A DNA stretch of 64,000 nucleotides from PGYR01 sp048267165 (GCA_048267165.1 JBLWYD010000011.1:25846-89845), one strand, 5' to 3'; counted from the first letter of the stretch, positions 1 through 8,574 are shown. Notes: generated by a model not told the origin, from the letters alone. Made by a program: numbers and translations.

Positions 1-255
1 GTAAGTCCTATTGGCCAAATCGCTTTTCGAAAGCTTTATAGTTTTCTTGTAAATTAAAGTGCTATTATCATAGCTAGTAGAAGGGACGTGCTGAGCCGAC
101 CAAGTGTCTCCCTCATCGTTTGAGACTTTCCATTTGCCCGATAAATCTATAACTTTTCTATCCATACCGTAAGTCTCAGTTACCTGAGTTGTATCGAACT
201 GAGCTAAACCAGCTGAAAAGCTAACGAGTAGTAATATTAAGATTATTTTTTTCAT
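1..255 (-). CDS. Secreted protein with GH2-like sugar-binding N-terminus (3' end outside window)
   Basis: Only the first 85 codons are inside the window; the gene runs off the left edge. It starts with a clear signal peptide (MKKIILILLLVSFSAGLAQ). A stretch with WKVSNDEGDTW and IYKKTIKL follows, resembling the start of the jelly-roll sugar-binding domain of glycoside hydrolase family 2 enzymes. The ATG directly abuts the TAA of the upstream oxidoreductase gene, so the two are probably co-transcribed. The enzyme class cannot be fixed from this fragment; a sialate O-acetylesterase-like or beta-galactosidase-like protein is possible. Confidence 0.6.
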   Translation of the reverse strand, partial: MKKIILILLLVSFSAGLAQFDTTQVTETYGMDRKVIDLSGKWKVSNDEGDTWSAQHVPSTSYDNSTLIYKKTIKLSKSDLANRTY

Positions 256-2385
256 TTATGATATTGTAATTGATTGCGACACTTCTAATGATTCTAAAAT
301 AGCAAAAGTACACTTCGTAACAGCAAATAATTCTTCTTTTGGGATTAATGATTCGCCAGATTTGATTGAGCTAACGAATAGCTCCATCTCTTTTTTGATT
401 CCTTTTTCGCTGTCCATCTTGATAGACTTAGCGTTCTTTCCTTTGTGGATAGTTACTGTCTTGAAATTATCCATTACGTAAACTGAGTTCTCACAAAATA
501 CCTCGCAGTACTCTTTGCCCAAACTACCGTCACCGTTTGAGAAATACTCTAAAACACCGACCGAACCGTCTTGGAATTTGATTGTAGCTGCCACATTGTC
601 TTCGTTCAGCTTAGCTTCCGAATTGCCCGAAAGCGATTCGGCATATACTCTGATAGGTATACTACCAGTCAAATAGACCATAGTATCTATAAAATGGCAG
701 GCCTCGCCGATTATACGTCCACCACCTTCACTACGTTGTGTCCAATGGTCTGCTGGTATATGTCCTGCATTCACTCTGTACTTAACTATCATAGGTTCTT
801 TACGACCTGATAGCTCAGATTTGATAGTTGTGAATGATTTTGAAAATCTTCTGTTGAAGCCAACCATCAGCTGTTTGTCTGATTTTGAGCTTGCTTCTAT
901 TATTTTGTTTAGTTCTTCGCGATTTAGTGCTAATGGTTTTTCTACGTAAACGTGCTTGTTATTCTCAATAGCGTTTAGTACAAATTCGCCATGAGTATTG
1001 TGCCACGAAGCAATGAATACTGTATTTATATCTTTGTCTTTTATTAGCTCAATTGGATCTGCGCCTGCCTTCGAAAAAGCAAAATTCGTAGCAACTGTTT
1101 TAGAACTAGCTGAGCTATTATTAGCAACCGAAACGAACGATACACCTTGCTTAGTAAGTGGTGGCAATAGATAATTCTGAGCGAATTGACCAGCACCGAT
1201 AAAGCCGATTTTCACTTCAGAATCCGTAGCCAAATCGCTAGTTTTTACGAAAGTAGTTTGCTTTCCATCTCGCTTCGGATAGTTAATTAGTATTCCCAAA
1301 TACGGAACAGATGATGAACTAATCATATCATAAGCTTTACTCGCAGACTGCACATTGAAAGCGTGAGAGGTCATACTATTTACGTCAATTCTACCTTTTT
1401 CAATTAGCTCTACGAAAGCCTGCATATTTCTATTTTCTGTCCAACGGACAAAGGCGTAAGGGTAATCGTGGCCGTCTTCTTCGTAAAATGCGTCATATCT
1501 ACCCGGTCCATAACTAGATGATATACGCAAGTCAATTTCCTTTTTGTAGAATGGATGTCGCTTCATATCCATACCTATAGCACCGACTATGACTACTTTT
1601 CCTTTCTTGCGGGTCATTTCCATAGCCATCTGAAGTGGATCACTACTCGAAGTAGAAGCGGTGATAATAGTAGAATCAGCACCTTCGCCATTGCATCTAG
1701 CTATTACTTGCTGTACGTTCTCCGATGAGCTTTTCATAACCGAATCGCATCCGAATTGTAATCCTAGCTCCATAGCTCTATCATCTATATCCATTCCTAT
1801 TACGTTACAGCCCGCTGCCTTGAGGAATTGGACAGTAATTAGTCCTAATAGCCCTAGTCCAACTACAACTACATTTTCGCCTAAACTTGGTTCGGCTTGG
1901 CGGAATCCTTGCATTGCAATAGCCCCAACTGTTGTATAAGCAGCGTCTTCGAACGAGACACTATCGGCTATTTTCACTACTAAATTTTTGGGAACAGCGA
2001 TTATCTCGGCGTGATTAGCTATTCCTGCGCCTGCTGCCGCTACTCTATCACCGGGTTTGAACTCATCGCATTTGGATTCGATTACTACTCCAGAAGCAGA
2101 ATAGCCAAGTAATTTGAAAGAATTTAACTTAGCGCTAACTCGTCGAACAGTTTCTTTTAGGCCATAGCTTTTTACAGCATCTAGGACTACTTTTACTTGA
2201 TCTGGTTGCTTTTTAGCACGAGTTAGTAAGCTTCCTTGACCATTGTCAACGGAAGTCTTTTCAGTTCCAGCGCTTATTAGTGAGCTATGAACTTCTACTA
2301 AAACCCCATTAGCAGGGCATTTTGGGGAGGGCATTTCTTCTGTCCTTACTTCCCCTGATTTTTGATATTGGACTACTTGAAGCAT
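256..2385 (-). CDS. Two-domain oxidoreductase: zinc-type alcohol dehydrogenase fused to Gfo/Idh/MocA
   Basis: 709 aa. Residues 1 to about 375 are a medium-chain alcohol dehydrogenase-like domain with Rossmann motif VVVVGLGLLGL. The segment from about 385 to the end is a Gfo/Idh/MocA oxidoreductase with its own Rossmann motif (KIGFIGAGQFAQ) and the family EKPLALN segment, EKP holding the usual catalytic lysine. This fusion is known from polysaccharide and surface-sugar loci, where it is thought to oxidise or epimerise a nucleotide sugar; the exact substrate is not known. A TATCTTTG promoter-like -7 box lies 27 bases upstream. Its stop abuts the start of the GH2-like gene, in line with a carbohydrate role. 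Confidence 0.85.
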   Translation of the reverse strand: MLQVVQYQKSGEVRTEEMPSPKCPANGVLVEVHSSLISAGTEKTSVDNGQGSLLTRAKKQPDQVKVVLDAVKSYGLKETVRRVSAKLNSFKLLGYSASGVVIESKCDEFKPGDRVAAAGAGIANHAEIIAVPKNLVVKIADSVSFEDAAYTTVGAIAMQGFRQAEPSLGENVVVVGLGLLGLITVQFLKAAGCNVIGMDIDDRAMELGLQFGCDSVMKSSSENVQQVIARCNGEGADSTIITASTSSSDPLQMAMEMTRKKGKVVIVGAIGMDMKRHPFYKKEIDLRISSSYGPGRYDAFYEEDGHDYPYAFVRWTENRNMQAFVELIEKGRIDVNSMTSHAFNVQSASKAYDMISSSSVPYLGILINYPKRDGKQTTFVKTSDLATDSEVKIGFIGAGQFAQNYLLPPLTKQGVSFVSVANNSSASSKTVATNFAFSKAGADPIELIKDKDINTVFIASWHNTHGEFVLNAIENNKHVYVEKPLALNREELNKIIEASSKSDKQLMVGFNRRFSKSFTTIKSELSGRKEPMIVKYRVNAGHIPADHWTQRSEGGGRIIGEACHFIDTMVYLTGSIPIRVYAESLSGNSEAKLNEDNVAATIKFQDGSVGVLEYFSNGDGSLGKEYCEVFCENSVYVMDNFKTVTIHKGKNAKSIKMDSEKGIKKEMELFVSSIKSGESLIPKEELFAVTKCTFAILESLEVSQSITIS

Positions 2386-2411
2386 TGTTTTCTGTGTCGA
2401 TTTACAAGATA

Positions 2412-2419
2412 CAAAGATA
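2412..2419 (-). promoter_or_regulatory. TAnnTTTG-type -7 promoter box
   Basis: Minus-strand TATCTTTG matches the Bacteroidota sigma-70 -7 consensus TAnnTTTG. It lies 27 bases upstream of the ATG of the two-domain oxidoreductase. Confidence 0.45.
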
Positions 2420-2523
2420 AGAATTATTATCGAAAATTAGTATTTGTAGCTAATATAAGAAAGCGTTAATTTCTGATTCTAGTACTTATTTATTTTTACA
2501 CTAGACTCACAACAGGAAGAAAA

Positions 2524-2694
2524 ATGAGAATTTCATTAATTACTGCCGATATATTATTAGTTTGTAGTGTTACGATTTCAGCACTAATAAATGATTCCAT
2601 TACCCCTTTGTCACAAGCATCTACGGTAGATACAAATTCCAATTTCATCTCAGCTACACTATACCTTATGGCTGGTATAACTAAAAAAAGCTAA
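2524..2694 (+). CDS. Possible small secreted or membrane peptide (56 aa)
   Basis: An ATG is preceded at a good distance by AGGAAGA (2514-2520), which resembles a Shine-Dalgarno sequence. The frame is open for 56 codons. The N-terminus is hydrophobic (MRISLITADILLVCSV). It lies on the plus strand between minus-strand genes. I recognise no family. The ribosome-binding site is the main support; the frame could be chance. Confidence 0.3.
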   Translation: MRISLITADILLVCSVTISALINDSITPLSQASTVDTNSNFISATLYLMAGITKKS

Positions 2695-2741
2695 TCCACA
2701 GTAGTGAATTAGCTCTCTAGTATTTACGTTTGTTGTGAGGC

Positions 2742-3350
2742 TTATTCGTTTGTTAATTTGCCTTCTATACCGTTAGGTTTACCAACAGCATCTAGGTCTA
2801 AACTATAAGTAAATTTGAAATTAAACTTACGAGTCTTAGTAGGAGTTACGTTGTCATCAGATAATTCTAAATCATTAGTCCAAAAGGACATAGTGTTATT
2901 ATCATTTTTTTTGTAGTACAGTTTCCCTTTAGTAGCAATAGTCATACCCCCAGCTGTGTACCATCTGTTCGGTGCAGTGTCTTTGTTAGCATTCAGCTCA
3001 CTAATTGAAAATTCTTTTTCTTTCATTCCCAATATAGAAGTAATATAATTCATTTGTCCAGTATTATCAGTAGGTAGTGGATGTTTTACTTTCAATGTGA
3101 ATCCGTTGTTATTATTGTCATCTGATTTAATAATAAACCACAGTTCCTCGGCAAAATTTTGATGAAATAACCCAATATCAGTTAATGTGTAAATATTCTC
3201 TGGTGAAACTAAAGTGTTATTCTGAGCTAGAGCTACTGCTGTTTTGTCATCGTCATTTGGGTCAGTACTACTATCGTCACCGCAGGCTGCCAAACCTAAG
3301 ACTAGTGATAAAAGCAAGATAGAAACAAGTTTAGAAGTAATAGTTCTCAA
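2742..3350 (-). CDS. Hypothetical lipoprotein
   Basis: 202 aa with a lipoprotein signal peptide: a hydrophobic stretch followed by the lipobox LGLAAC at about residues 18-23, then an acidic linker rich in D, S and N. The rest is polar with beta-strand character and no motif I recognise. The start is a TTG, since no ATG precedes the signal peptide; a GAGAG stretch lies just upstream. It is most likely anchored in the outer membrane facing the periplasm or the surface. Function unknown. Confidence 0.6.
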   Translation of the reverse strand: MRTITSKLVSILLLSLVLGLAACGDDSSTDPNDDDKTAVALAQNNTLVSPENIYTLTDIGLFHQNFAEELWFIIKSDDNNNNGFTLKVKHPLPTDNTGQMNYITSILGMKEKEFSISELNANKDTAPNRWYTAGGMTIATKGKLYYKKNDNNTMSFWTNDLELSDDNVTPTKTRKFNFKFTYSLDLDAVGKPNGIEGKLTNE

Positions 3351-3438
3351 AGTAATCTCTCTGAATAAGTGATAAAATTAAAACGCGAATATATGAATAA
3401 AATTTGTCATACGAAAGACAAAAATAATTAATGTTCCC

Positions 3439-4017
3439 TCACCTCCTCGGGCTTGACTGACCCTCGTTTCCATCTGATATGGTAACACCTGCAAATCCCC
3501 ACCCTCTTCCGCTTAGTCCTACTATAGTTATAGAAGAAATGTCTGACTTAAGCAAGGTAATATTCTGATATGAATAGTTCCCAATATCATTACCAATTGC
3601 ACCAACTAGTAAACCAGATGCGAATAGAACGCCATCGGGTCCTGGGTCTTGGCTTACAGTTTTACAAATCACTTTTTTGTCATACGAGGCAGTTTTAGAA
3701 TGCAGTGGGTACGGTTCTTCGTTCACAAATACTGCAACGGAATCGTCATCATTTAGTCCCCATACTCGGAACGAAGGGTTAGTCTGTGGGGTAACGAAGT
3801 TCACCGTGATTGACTTATTATTGCTACCAGTCACAAAGTACGTGGGGTCTTGTCCAGCACAACCGTAACTCACAAACGACCCACCTGCATAAGTGTATGT
3901 TAGTATTTCGGGGGTGGTAGCATCACAGCGTATGTAAGTATCTTTCCCATTGGCTTTTCCGAATACCAAAAGTAGGATGATAGTTGTTATATAGAAGTAT
4001 GTTGCATTTGTTTTCAT
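3439..4017 (-). CDS. Hypothetical secreted protein
   Basis: 192 aa with an N-terminal signal peptide (hydrophobic ITTIILLLVFG, then KANGKD). The mature part is rich in G, S, T and aromatic residues, contains three cysteines that could form a disulfide, and looks all-beta. The C-terminal segment SITIVGLSGRGWGFAG may be the last strands of a jelly roll. No family recognised. It stands alone, 88 bases downstream of the lipoprotein gene's start and on the same strand. Confidence 0.55.
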   Translation of the reverse strand: MKTNATYFYITTIILLLVFGKANGKDTYIRCDATTPEILTYTYAGGSFVSYGCAGQDPTYFVTGSNNKSITVNFVTPQTNPSFRVWGLNDDDSVAVFVNEEPYPLHSKTASYDKKVICKTVSQDPGPDGVLFASGLLVGAIGNDIGNYSYQNITLLKSDISSITIVGLSGRGWGFAGVTISDGNEGQSSPRR

Positions 4018-4079
4018 AATTATAGTTTGATTTAACGTTTGAAATTGAAATCATAATGCTTATTTAGATAATAATCATC

Positions 4080-4157
4080 AAATAAGCACTTTTAAAAGTG
4101 CTTAAAACGCAATATTATACAAAATAAGGTAATCTGATGCCTACTTATTTCTTATTT
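4080..4157. repeat. Palindromic flanking repeat A, copy 1 (3' side of DUF4143 ATPase gene)
   Basis: A 78-base block matching 5615-5692 in the same orientation, at roughly three quarters identity overall and 28 of 29 bases in the first part. Its core at 4083-4104 is a perfect 22-base palindrome centred on TTTTAAAA with arms TAAGCAC/GTGCTTA. Short AAATAAG and CTTATTT words surround it. The block overlaps the last codons of the ATPase gene (stop at 4141-4143). Confidence 0.8.
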
Positions 4158-5586
4158 TGATATTCTTTCTTTCTTCTAATGTGTTTCTACCTATTGTATA
4201 GGCATAAGCCGCTGCAGGTAAATACTGTATATTTAAACCATCGGATAGTTTTATCCCTTCTATATCTATAGTCGTTACTATGGGATTATCCAATTTACTT
4301 TGGATACAAAACTTATGAAGGCTTTTCAATTCTTTTGGCTTATTATAAAAGCGGTTACTCCACTTTATTTCTAATGCCCAAGTTGGTTTTAGGTTATTGT
4401 CGTTCAGACCTACCATATCCACTTCCCCGTTCGACCATCTTGCATACCAGGGGGTAAATTTATCGGTATGCATCCATTGAGAATAGATTGCCGTTTCTAC
4501 CATATTGCCTATCATTTCATCTGTGCTAGTGATAGGTGAAAACAGCGCACTCCTCAGTGACGGATTCGTCAGATATATCTTAAAGAAATTATCTCGTTTG
4601 AACTTTTTTCCGCTTTGATCTATTCTGCGTACCTGTTTTATTAGGTAAGCTGCTTCCAAATATTCTATATACTTTTTCAAAGTCGTCTTAGGTACTTGAG
4701 ATTGTTGGCTCAATGATTCCAATGAAAATTCACCCCCACTATTGAACGCAATAGTAGTAAAAAGTGAGTTCAACTCCCGAGTATCACTTATTCCGTATAT
4801 ACTTGGCAAATCCCTCAGTAGTACCTTATCTACTATATCGTGCCTTATGTATCTGCCTGGGTTGGATTGTATTTGCTTCGAGAATATTACTTCTGGATAG
4901 CCGCCAAAATTTATATAATCTATAAAGTGTCGATTTAATTCATCAAGGTGCGAAGAGGTATAGAAAGTTGTTTTTTTATCTTTCCATATTAACTCCGTAT
5001 TCATTATCAACCCATCTAAACCCTTTAGAGATATATACTCGTTGAAAGTCAAAGGTGGTAATAGGAAATCAGTGAACCTGCCTGCACCACTTTCATTACT
5101 TGCAAATTTTAGTGCCGCTGCGGCTGATCCAGACACTATAAACTTATCTTTTCTGTAGCTGTCAACAAGCGTTTTCAGGTGTAGCTCCCAATTTCTGCAA
5201 TACTGAATCTCATCATATATTACATACCAATCGGTTTTATCTTTTAGACCAGTCGCTTCCTTTGCATACTCAAACAATGTTTCTAAAGCTATATTATTAT
5301 ATATCGGGTTTTCGATAGTTATAAATATTATCTTTTTGGGGTTTATACCATTTTGGATCATATCTTGTATGAGGTGGAAAAGCATAACGGTTTTACCAAC
5401 CCTGCGTGGTCCCATAAGCACTACCGCTCTGCGGATTTCCTTTTCATATACCAATGGTTTGAATAAGTCGAAATACAATCTTCTAGACATTTCATTATAG
5501 TCTTGCTCTATGTGTCCGTCTATCCACCAAGGATTTTCGAACTTTATTCTGTCTAGGACTTGTTTTTTAGAGATGCTTTTTAACAT
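4141..5586 (-). CDS. AAA-14/DUF4143 ATPase with PD-(D/E)XK-like C-terminus, bracketed by palindromes
   Basis: 481 aa from the ATG at 5586, preferred over an upstream TTG that lies in the promoter. The Walker A is GPRRVGKT (59-66) and Walker B VIYDEIQ (DE at 125-126), typical of the AAA-14 family. A winged-helix-like middle follows, then a DUF4143 C-terminal domain with GEVD (387-390) and EIKW (406-409), which reads as a PD-(D/E)XK nuclease core with all key residues. Such proteins are common in anaerobes and archaea, but their role is not established. A TATATTTG box lies just upstream. Copies of one palindromic repeat flank the gene on both sides, suggesting autoregulation or a mobile unit. 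Confidence 0.85.
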   Translation of the reverse strand: MLKSISKKQVLDRIKFENPWWIDGHIEQDYNEMSRRLYFDLFKPLVYEKEIRRAVVLMGPRRVGKTVMLFHLIQDMIQNGINPKKIIFITIENPIYNNIALETLFEYAKEATGLKDKTDWYVIYDEIQYCRNWELHLKTLVDSYRKDKFIVSGSAAAALKFASNESGAGRFTDFLLPPLTFNEYISLKGLDGLIMNTELIWKDKKTTFYTSSHLDELNRHFIDYINFGGYPEVIFSKQIQSNPGRYIRHDIVDKVLLRDLPSIYGISDTRELNSLFTTIAFNSGGEFSLESLSQQSQVPKTTLKKYIEYLEAAYLIKQVRRIDQSGKKFKRDNFFKIYLTNPSLRSALFSPITSTDEMIGNMVETAIYSQWMHTDKFTPWYARWSNGEVDMVGLNDNNLKPTWALEIKWSNRFYNKPKELKSLHKFCIQSKLDNPIVTTIDIEGIKLSDGLNIQYLPAAAYAYTIGRNTLEERKNIKIRNK

Positions 5587-5604
5587 AATAACTCTTATTT
5601 TATA

Positions 5605-5612
5605 CAAATATA
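5605..5612 (-). promoter_or_regulatory. TAnnTTTG-type -7 promoter box
   Basis: Minus-strand TATATTTG, 18 bases upstream of the ATPase ATG. The palindrome of repeat A copy 2 (5618-5639) sits just upstream, where the -33 region would be, so a protein bound there could control this promoter. CTTATTT (5594-5600) and AAATAAG (5615-5621) form an inverted pair around the box. Confidence 0.5.
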
Positions 5613-5614
5613 CG

Positions 5615-5692
5615 AAATAAGCACTTTTAAAGGTGCTTAAAACATAAAAAAGTACGAAATAAGGAATTTTATGCGAAATTTATTTCTTATTT
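5615..5692. repeat. Palindromic flanking repeat A, copy 2 (5' side of DUF4143 ATPase gene)
   Basis: Second copy of the 4080-4157 block in the same orientation. The palindrome at 5618-5639 differs from copy 1 by a single A-to-G change at 5632. Similarity continues through AAATAAGG and ends in the same TTATTTCTTATTT. It fills the gap between the ATPase promoter and the stop codon of rlmF, ending 13 bases before that stop. Confidence 0.8.
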
Positions 5693-5705
5693 CAGCTATG
5701 TACTC

Positions 5706-6665
5706 CTATCCCCATCTCTCTTCGCGCCATTCTTTTTGTTCTTCTTTTGTGTGGAATGTCCAAGCAACTATTTGTGTAGATTTATTACCAGTTCCCATAG
5801 GTATAGTTCTGATGCTTTTAGCGCCGCTTAGTTTCAACTTATCAAAGATGGCTTTTACGTTAGATTTTTTTGAAACTATAGTCGAAAACCAAAGGAAGTT
5901 TTTCAGATAATTTCGGCTTTCTTTTATCATATTAAGTATAAATTTAACCTCACCACCTTCGCAAATTAACTCATCACTGATTCCTGCAAAATTCAGCACA
6001 GGAGTTTCTACTTTCTTACCAGTCAGGTTATTTACTTTTCTTCGCGAGCCTTTTTCTGCTTCTTCGGGAGTAGCATGGAAAGGGGGATTGCATATACAAA
6101 CGTCTATTTGTTCTTCTTTATCAATAACGCCGTAGAATACATCTTTGCGGTCTTCTTGGAATCTGAGTTCGACTTTACCAGAAAGTGATTTGTTAGCGTT
6201 GACTATATCCTGAGCTGCTACTATTGACCCAGCATCAATATCTGATCCAATAAAATACCATCCATATTCGGTTACACCAAGAATCGGATAGATACAATTT
6301 GCTCCCACACCTATATCATAGCAAGTAATCTGAGTGCCAGTTGGTATATTACCAAAGTTGTTTTCGCAAAGCAAGTCGGCTACGTGGTGTATGTAATCAG
6401 CTCTTCCGGGTATTGGTGGGCATAGATTTGTATCGGGGAAATCCCAATTTTCTATTCCGTAATAGTGGTTGAGTAAAGCTTTGTTCAGCAATTTAACAGC
6501 TTTAGGGTCGGCAAAATCAATTGAATCATCACCGTAATTATTGGGCTTCACGTAGTTAGCTAATTCTGGAGTGCATTCTAGCAATGCATTTAGGTCATAT
6601 CTTTCTTTGTTCTTATTTCGATTGTGCAATCTGGTTTTTTCTTGTTGTTGTATATCTTTAGGCAT
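5706..6665 (-). CDS. rlmF: 23S rRNA (adenine-1618-N6)-methyltransferase
   Basis: 319 aa, normal for the RlmF/YbiN family. The N-terminus carries the family phrase on completing a list of nucleotides and the PIPGRADYIHH segment. The SAM site is seen in YDIGVGANCIYP, and the catalytic NPPF motif of N6-adenine methyltransferases in ICNPPFHATPEEA. It adds one methyl group to A1618 (E. coli numbering) of 23S rRNA in the cytoplasm. The gene appears to stand alone. Its 3' end directly borders the palindromic repeat of the ATPase gene, which may mark an insertion point. Confidence 0.92.
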   Translation of the reverse strand: MPKDIQQQEKTRLHNRNKNKERYDLNALLECTPELANYVKPNNYGDDSIDFADPKAVKLLNKALLNHYYGIENWDFPDTNLCPPIPGRADYIHHVADLLCENNFGNIPTGTQITCYDIGVGANCIYPILGVTEYGWYFIGSDIDAGSIVAAQDIVNANKSLSGKVELRFQEDRKDVFYGVIDKEEQIDVCICNPPFHATPEEAEKGSRRKVNNLTGKKVETPVLNFAGISDELICEGGEVKFILNMIKESRNYLKNFLWFSTIVSKKSNVKAIFDKLKLSGAKSIRTIPMGTGNKSTQIVAWTFHTKEEQKEWREERWG

Positions 6666-6760
6666 ATTTTCTTTTTTCAGTTTTTAATTAAGTTACTAAT
6701 ATAATTACAAGCGAATTGTTAATCAAAATTTTATCTTTCTATTGACTAATTTTTCGTCTT

Positions 6761-7843
6761 TTACTCATTCGGTTTGGGTACATCATATTCGGTTACTCTT
6801 TTCTCAAAAATTATATTTAGTGACTCAATATAATCATCCGTCTCAGCTTCCAAACCAACTTGACTTGCACCAGTTACAGGCGTAAAAGCAAGTGAAGTAA
6901 ATAGCGGAAAGTGATCAGACCCAATGCTAGGCAAACGCTTGATAGAACATAAAGTAAAATGTTCGCTATGGAATAGATGGTCTAGTGGCCAGCGCAATAA
7001 GGGGACTTTGGCATTAAAAGTGTTGAACATACCACGACCAATGCGTGGGTCAAGCAGGCCGCTAATCTTACGGAAAAGACGTGTAGTCGAAGACCAAGCC
7101 ACATCGTTGAGGTCGCCAGTAACTATTATGGGTTGATTGCTCTTCTTAACGCTCCGCGCGACTATTATCAGCTCTGCATCACGTTCGGTTGATTCCTCAT
7201 TTTCAGTTGGGCTAGGAGGTGCTGGGTGGACGAAATGTGCTCGCACTTTGTCACCAGTCCGAAGTTCTATGCAAGTATGAATAGAAGGAACATCATCCTC
7301 AACTAGAAAAGAAACTTCTGTATCAGTCAAAGGGAACTTTGAGTAAACGTGCATGCCGTATAGGTTGTCCAGAGGGCATTTGACAGTGTAGGGCATATCC
7401 GATTCGAGAACGCTAAGTTGCTCTTCCCACCACTTGTCTGACTCTAGCGTAACCAATATATCTGGCTGGTATTCACTAACTAACTTTATCAGAGCATCAG
7501 AGTTTCGGTTAGGTGCTAATACGTTTGATGTCATAACACTCAGGTGCCTGTCAGGATTATACTTTCCCGCAGATTTCACTTCCTTTTTCCAAAGAGCAGT
7601 ATAGGGCAGTATCCACCATAGTTGCCAAAGTACACAAAATACGTTCGCAAAAACAAGAATCAAAGTAATAGGTCTATCCAAACCAAGAAATGAAAGCGTT
7701 GCTATAAGCAGGGCAATAGCAATGAACATAATCTGCAGTCTTGGGAAGTCCATACCTCTGAAAAACCAATGCTTCAGATTAGATAGCGGCAATAACGTAG
7801 CTGCTACAGTCAGGACTGTTAAGATAAGAATTACAGTTTGCAT
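6761..7843 (-). CDS. Membrane-anchored endonuclease/exonuclease/phosphatase family protein
   Basis: 360 aa. Three hydrophobic segments lie in the first about 85 residues (around 1-20, 36-52 and 58-78), followed by an EEP-superfamily domain. The family catalytic pieces are visible: the Asn in SVMTSNV (N107), the Glu in TLESDKWW, VTGDLNDVAWS and a final GSDHFPLF. Related proteins in Bacteroidota (DUF-type YafD-like) are membrane-anchored with unknown substrate, which could be nucleic acid or a phospholipid or inositol phosphate headgroup. It appears monocistronic. Three GTTTATCA words lie in the 100 bases upstream. Confidence 0.8.
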   Translation of the reverse strand: MQTVILILTVLTVAATLLPLSNLKHWFFRGMDFPRLQIMFIAIALLIATLSFLGLDRPITLILVFANVFCVLWQLWWILPYTALWKKEVKSAGKYNPDRHLSVMTSNVLAPNRNSDALIKLVSEYQPDILVTLESDKWWEEQLSVLESDMPYTVKCPLDNLYGMHVYSKFPLTDTEVSFLVEDDVPSIHTCIELRTGDKVRAHFVHPAPPSPTENEESTERDAELIIVARSVKKSNQPIIVTGDLNDVAWSSTTRLFRKISGLLDPRIGRGMFNTFNAKVPLLRWPLDHLFHSEHFTLCSIKRLPSIGSDHFPLFTSLAFTPVTGASQVGLEAETDDYIESLNIIFEKRVTEYDVPKPNE

Positions 7844-7940
7844 ATCAGTTTTTGTTTATCAAAGTTGAGTGGGTTTCGTTTATCAAAAATACGATTTAGT
7901 GGGGATTAAGCAATGGGTTTATCACCAAAATCAAAGCGTA

Positions 7941-8510
7941 TTACTTCATATCTATCATCAATCTATACTCAGTTATAACGTGGTTACCAGCGTTAAAAAG
8001 CTTTTGAAACTCTGATTCATTTTTCTCAATATTTGAAACATCATCAACTAAATAATATTTACCTGATTTAGTCAATAAATAGAAGCTCACTTTTTTAGCT
8101 TTTACCTCAGTATTAACTGTTAATACTGCTTTTGGCAAATATTTATTCCCAAGAGTTACAAATTGCTTAGCAGCATTTGTTATTTTTTCATGTGCATACC
8201 CACCTATCATTGCCTTCCCAACGCTAATATATATGCTTGCATCACCAGTCTTAAATGCAACTACAGTTACTACAGCATCTCCCATATCCCAATCCATAAC
8301 AATACCATAAATATCATTTTCGTTTTCAAGTTCTAAACCAAAAATCTCGGGAGTCGAATTAAGTGCAATGTTTCTCAACTCTGTATATGGGTTGTATTCA
8401 GATTTGGAAGGCGTTACATTTGCAGTTCCTTTAAGTTGGAAAAAAAGTATTAGAGCAAATAGAAAAAGAATTCCTAAGGTATATTGTAATATCATTTTTG
8501 TGCTTTTCAT
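7941..8510 (-). CDS. Hypothetical membrane-anchored protein
   Basis: 189 aa with one N-terminal transmembrane segment (LGILFLFALILFFQL) that may act as an uncleaved signal. The rest looks like a small alpha/beta periplasmic domain with the segment DMGDAVVTVVAFKTGDASIYIS and no cysteines. No family recognised. The gene is preceded by the short duplicated DEAD-box 3' end (8516-8561), so its promoter region has been rebuilt by whatever event created that duplication. Confidence 0.55.
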   Translation of the reverse strand: MKSTKMILQYTLGILFLFALILFFQLKGTANVTPSKSEYNPYTELRNIALNSTPEIFGLELENENDIYGIVMDWDMGDAVVTVVAFKTGDASIYISVGKAMIGGYAHEKITNAAKQFVTLGNKYLPKAVLTVNTEVKAKKVSFYLLTKSGKYYLVDDVSNIEKNESEFQKLFNAGNHVITEYRLMIDMK

Positions 8511-8515
8511 TCTAA

Positions 8516-8561
8516 TTTGTAATTCATTCCCTACACCAAACTTATCCTAATTTTCTTTTTC
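8516..8561. repeat. Duplicated 3' end of the DEAD-box helicase gene (distal copy)
   Basis: 46 bases match 9292-9337 with four differences. In the frame corresponding to the helicase C-terminus it still reads KKKIRISLV followed by a stop, against KKKVRISLV and stop in the helicase. The two copies bracket the 231-aa gene at 8575-9270. Confidence 0.8.
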
Positions 8562-8574
8562 ATAGAAAAAGTTT

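Larger units (their letters stand above)
2386..2741. other. Intergenic stretch between lipoprotein and oxidoreductase genes
   Basis: 356 bases without a confident gene. It holds the TATCTTTG -7-like box of the oxidoreductase gene (2412-2419, minus strand) and a possible 56-codon plus-strand reading frame at 2524-2694. Nothing else stands out. Confidence 0.5.

Noticed and set aside
4080..4108. Palindrome after the first ATPase gene as a simple Rho-independent terminator
   Set aside because: The same sequence is found upstream of the gene's promoter, and on the gene's strand no clear T run follows the stem, so a pure terminator role does not explain it.
4080..5692. Insertion sequence with terminal inverted repeats
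   Set aside because: No transposase motif in the gene; the copies are direct and each palindromic, and I saw no target-site duplication.
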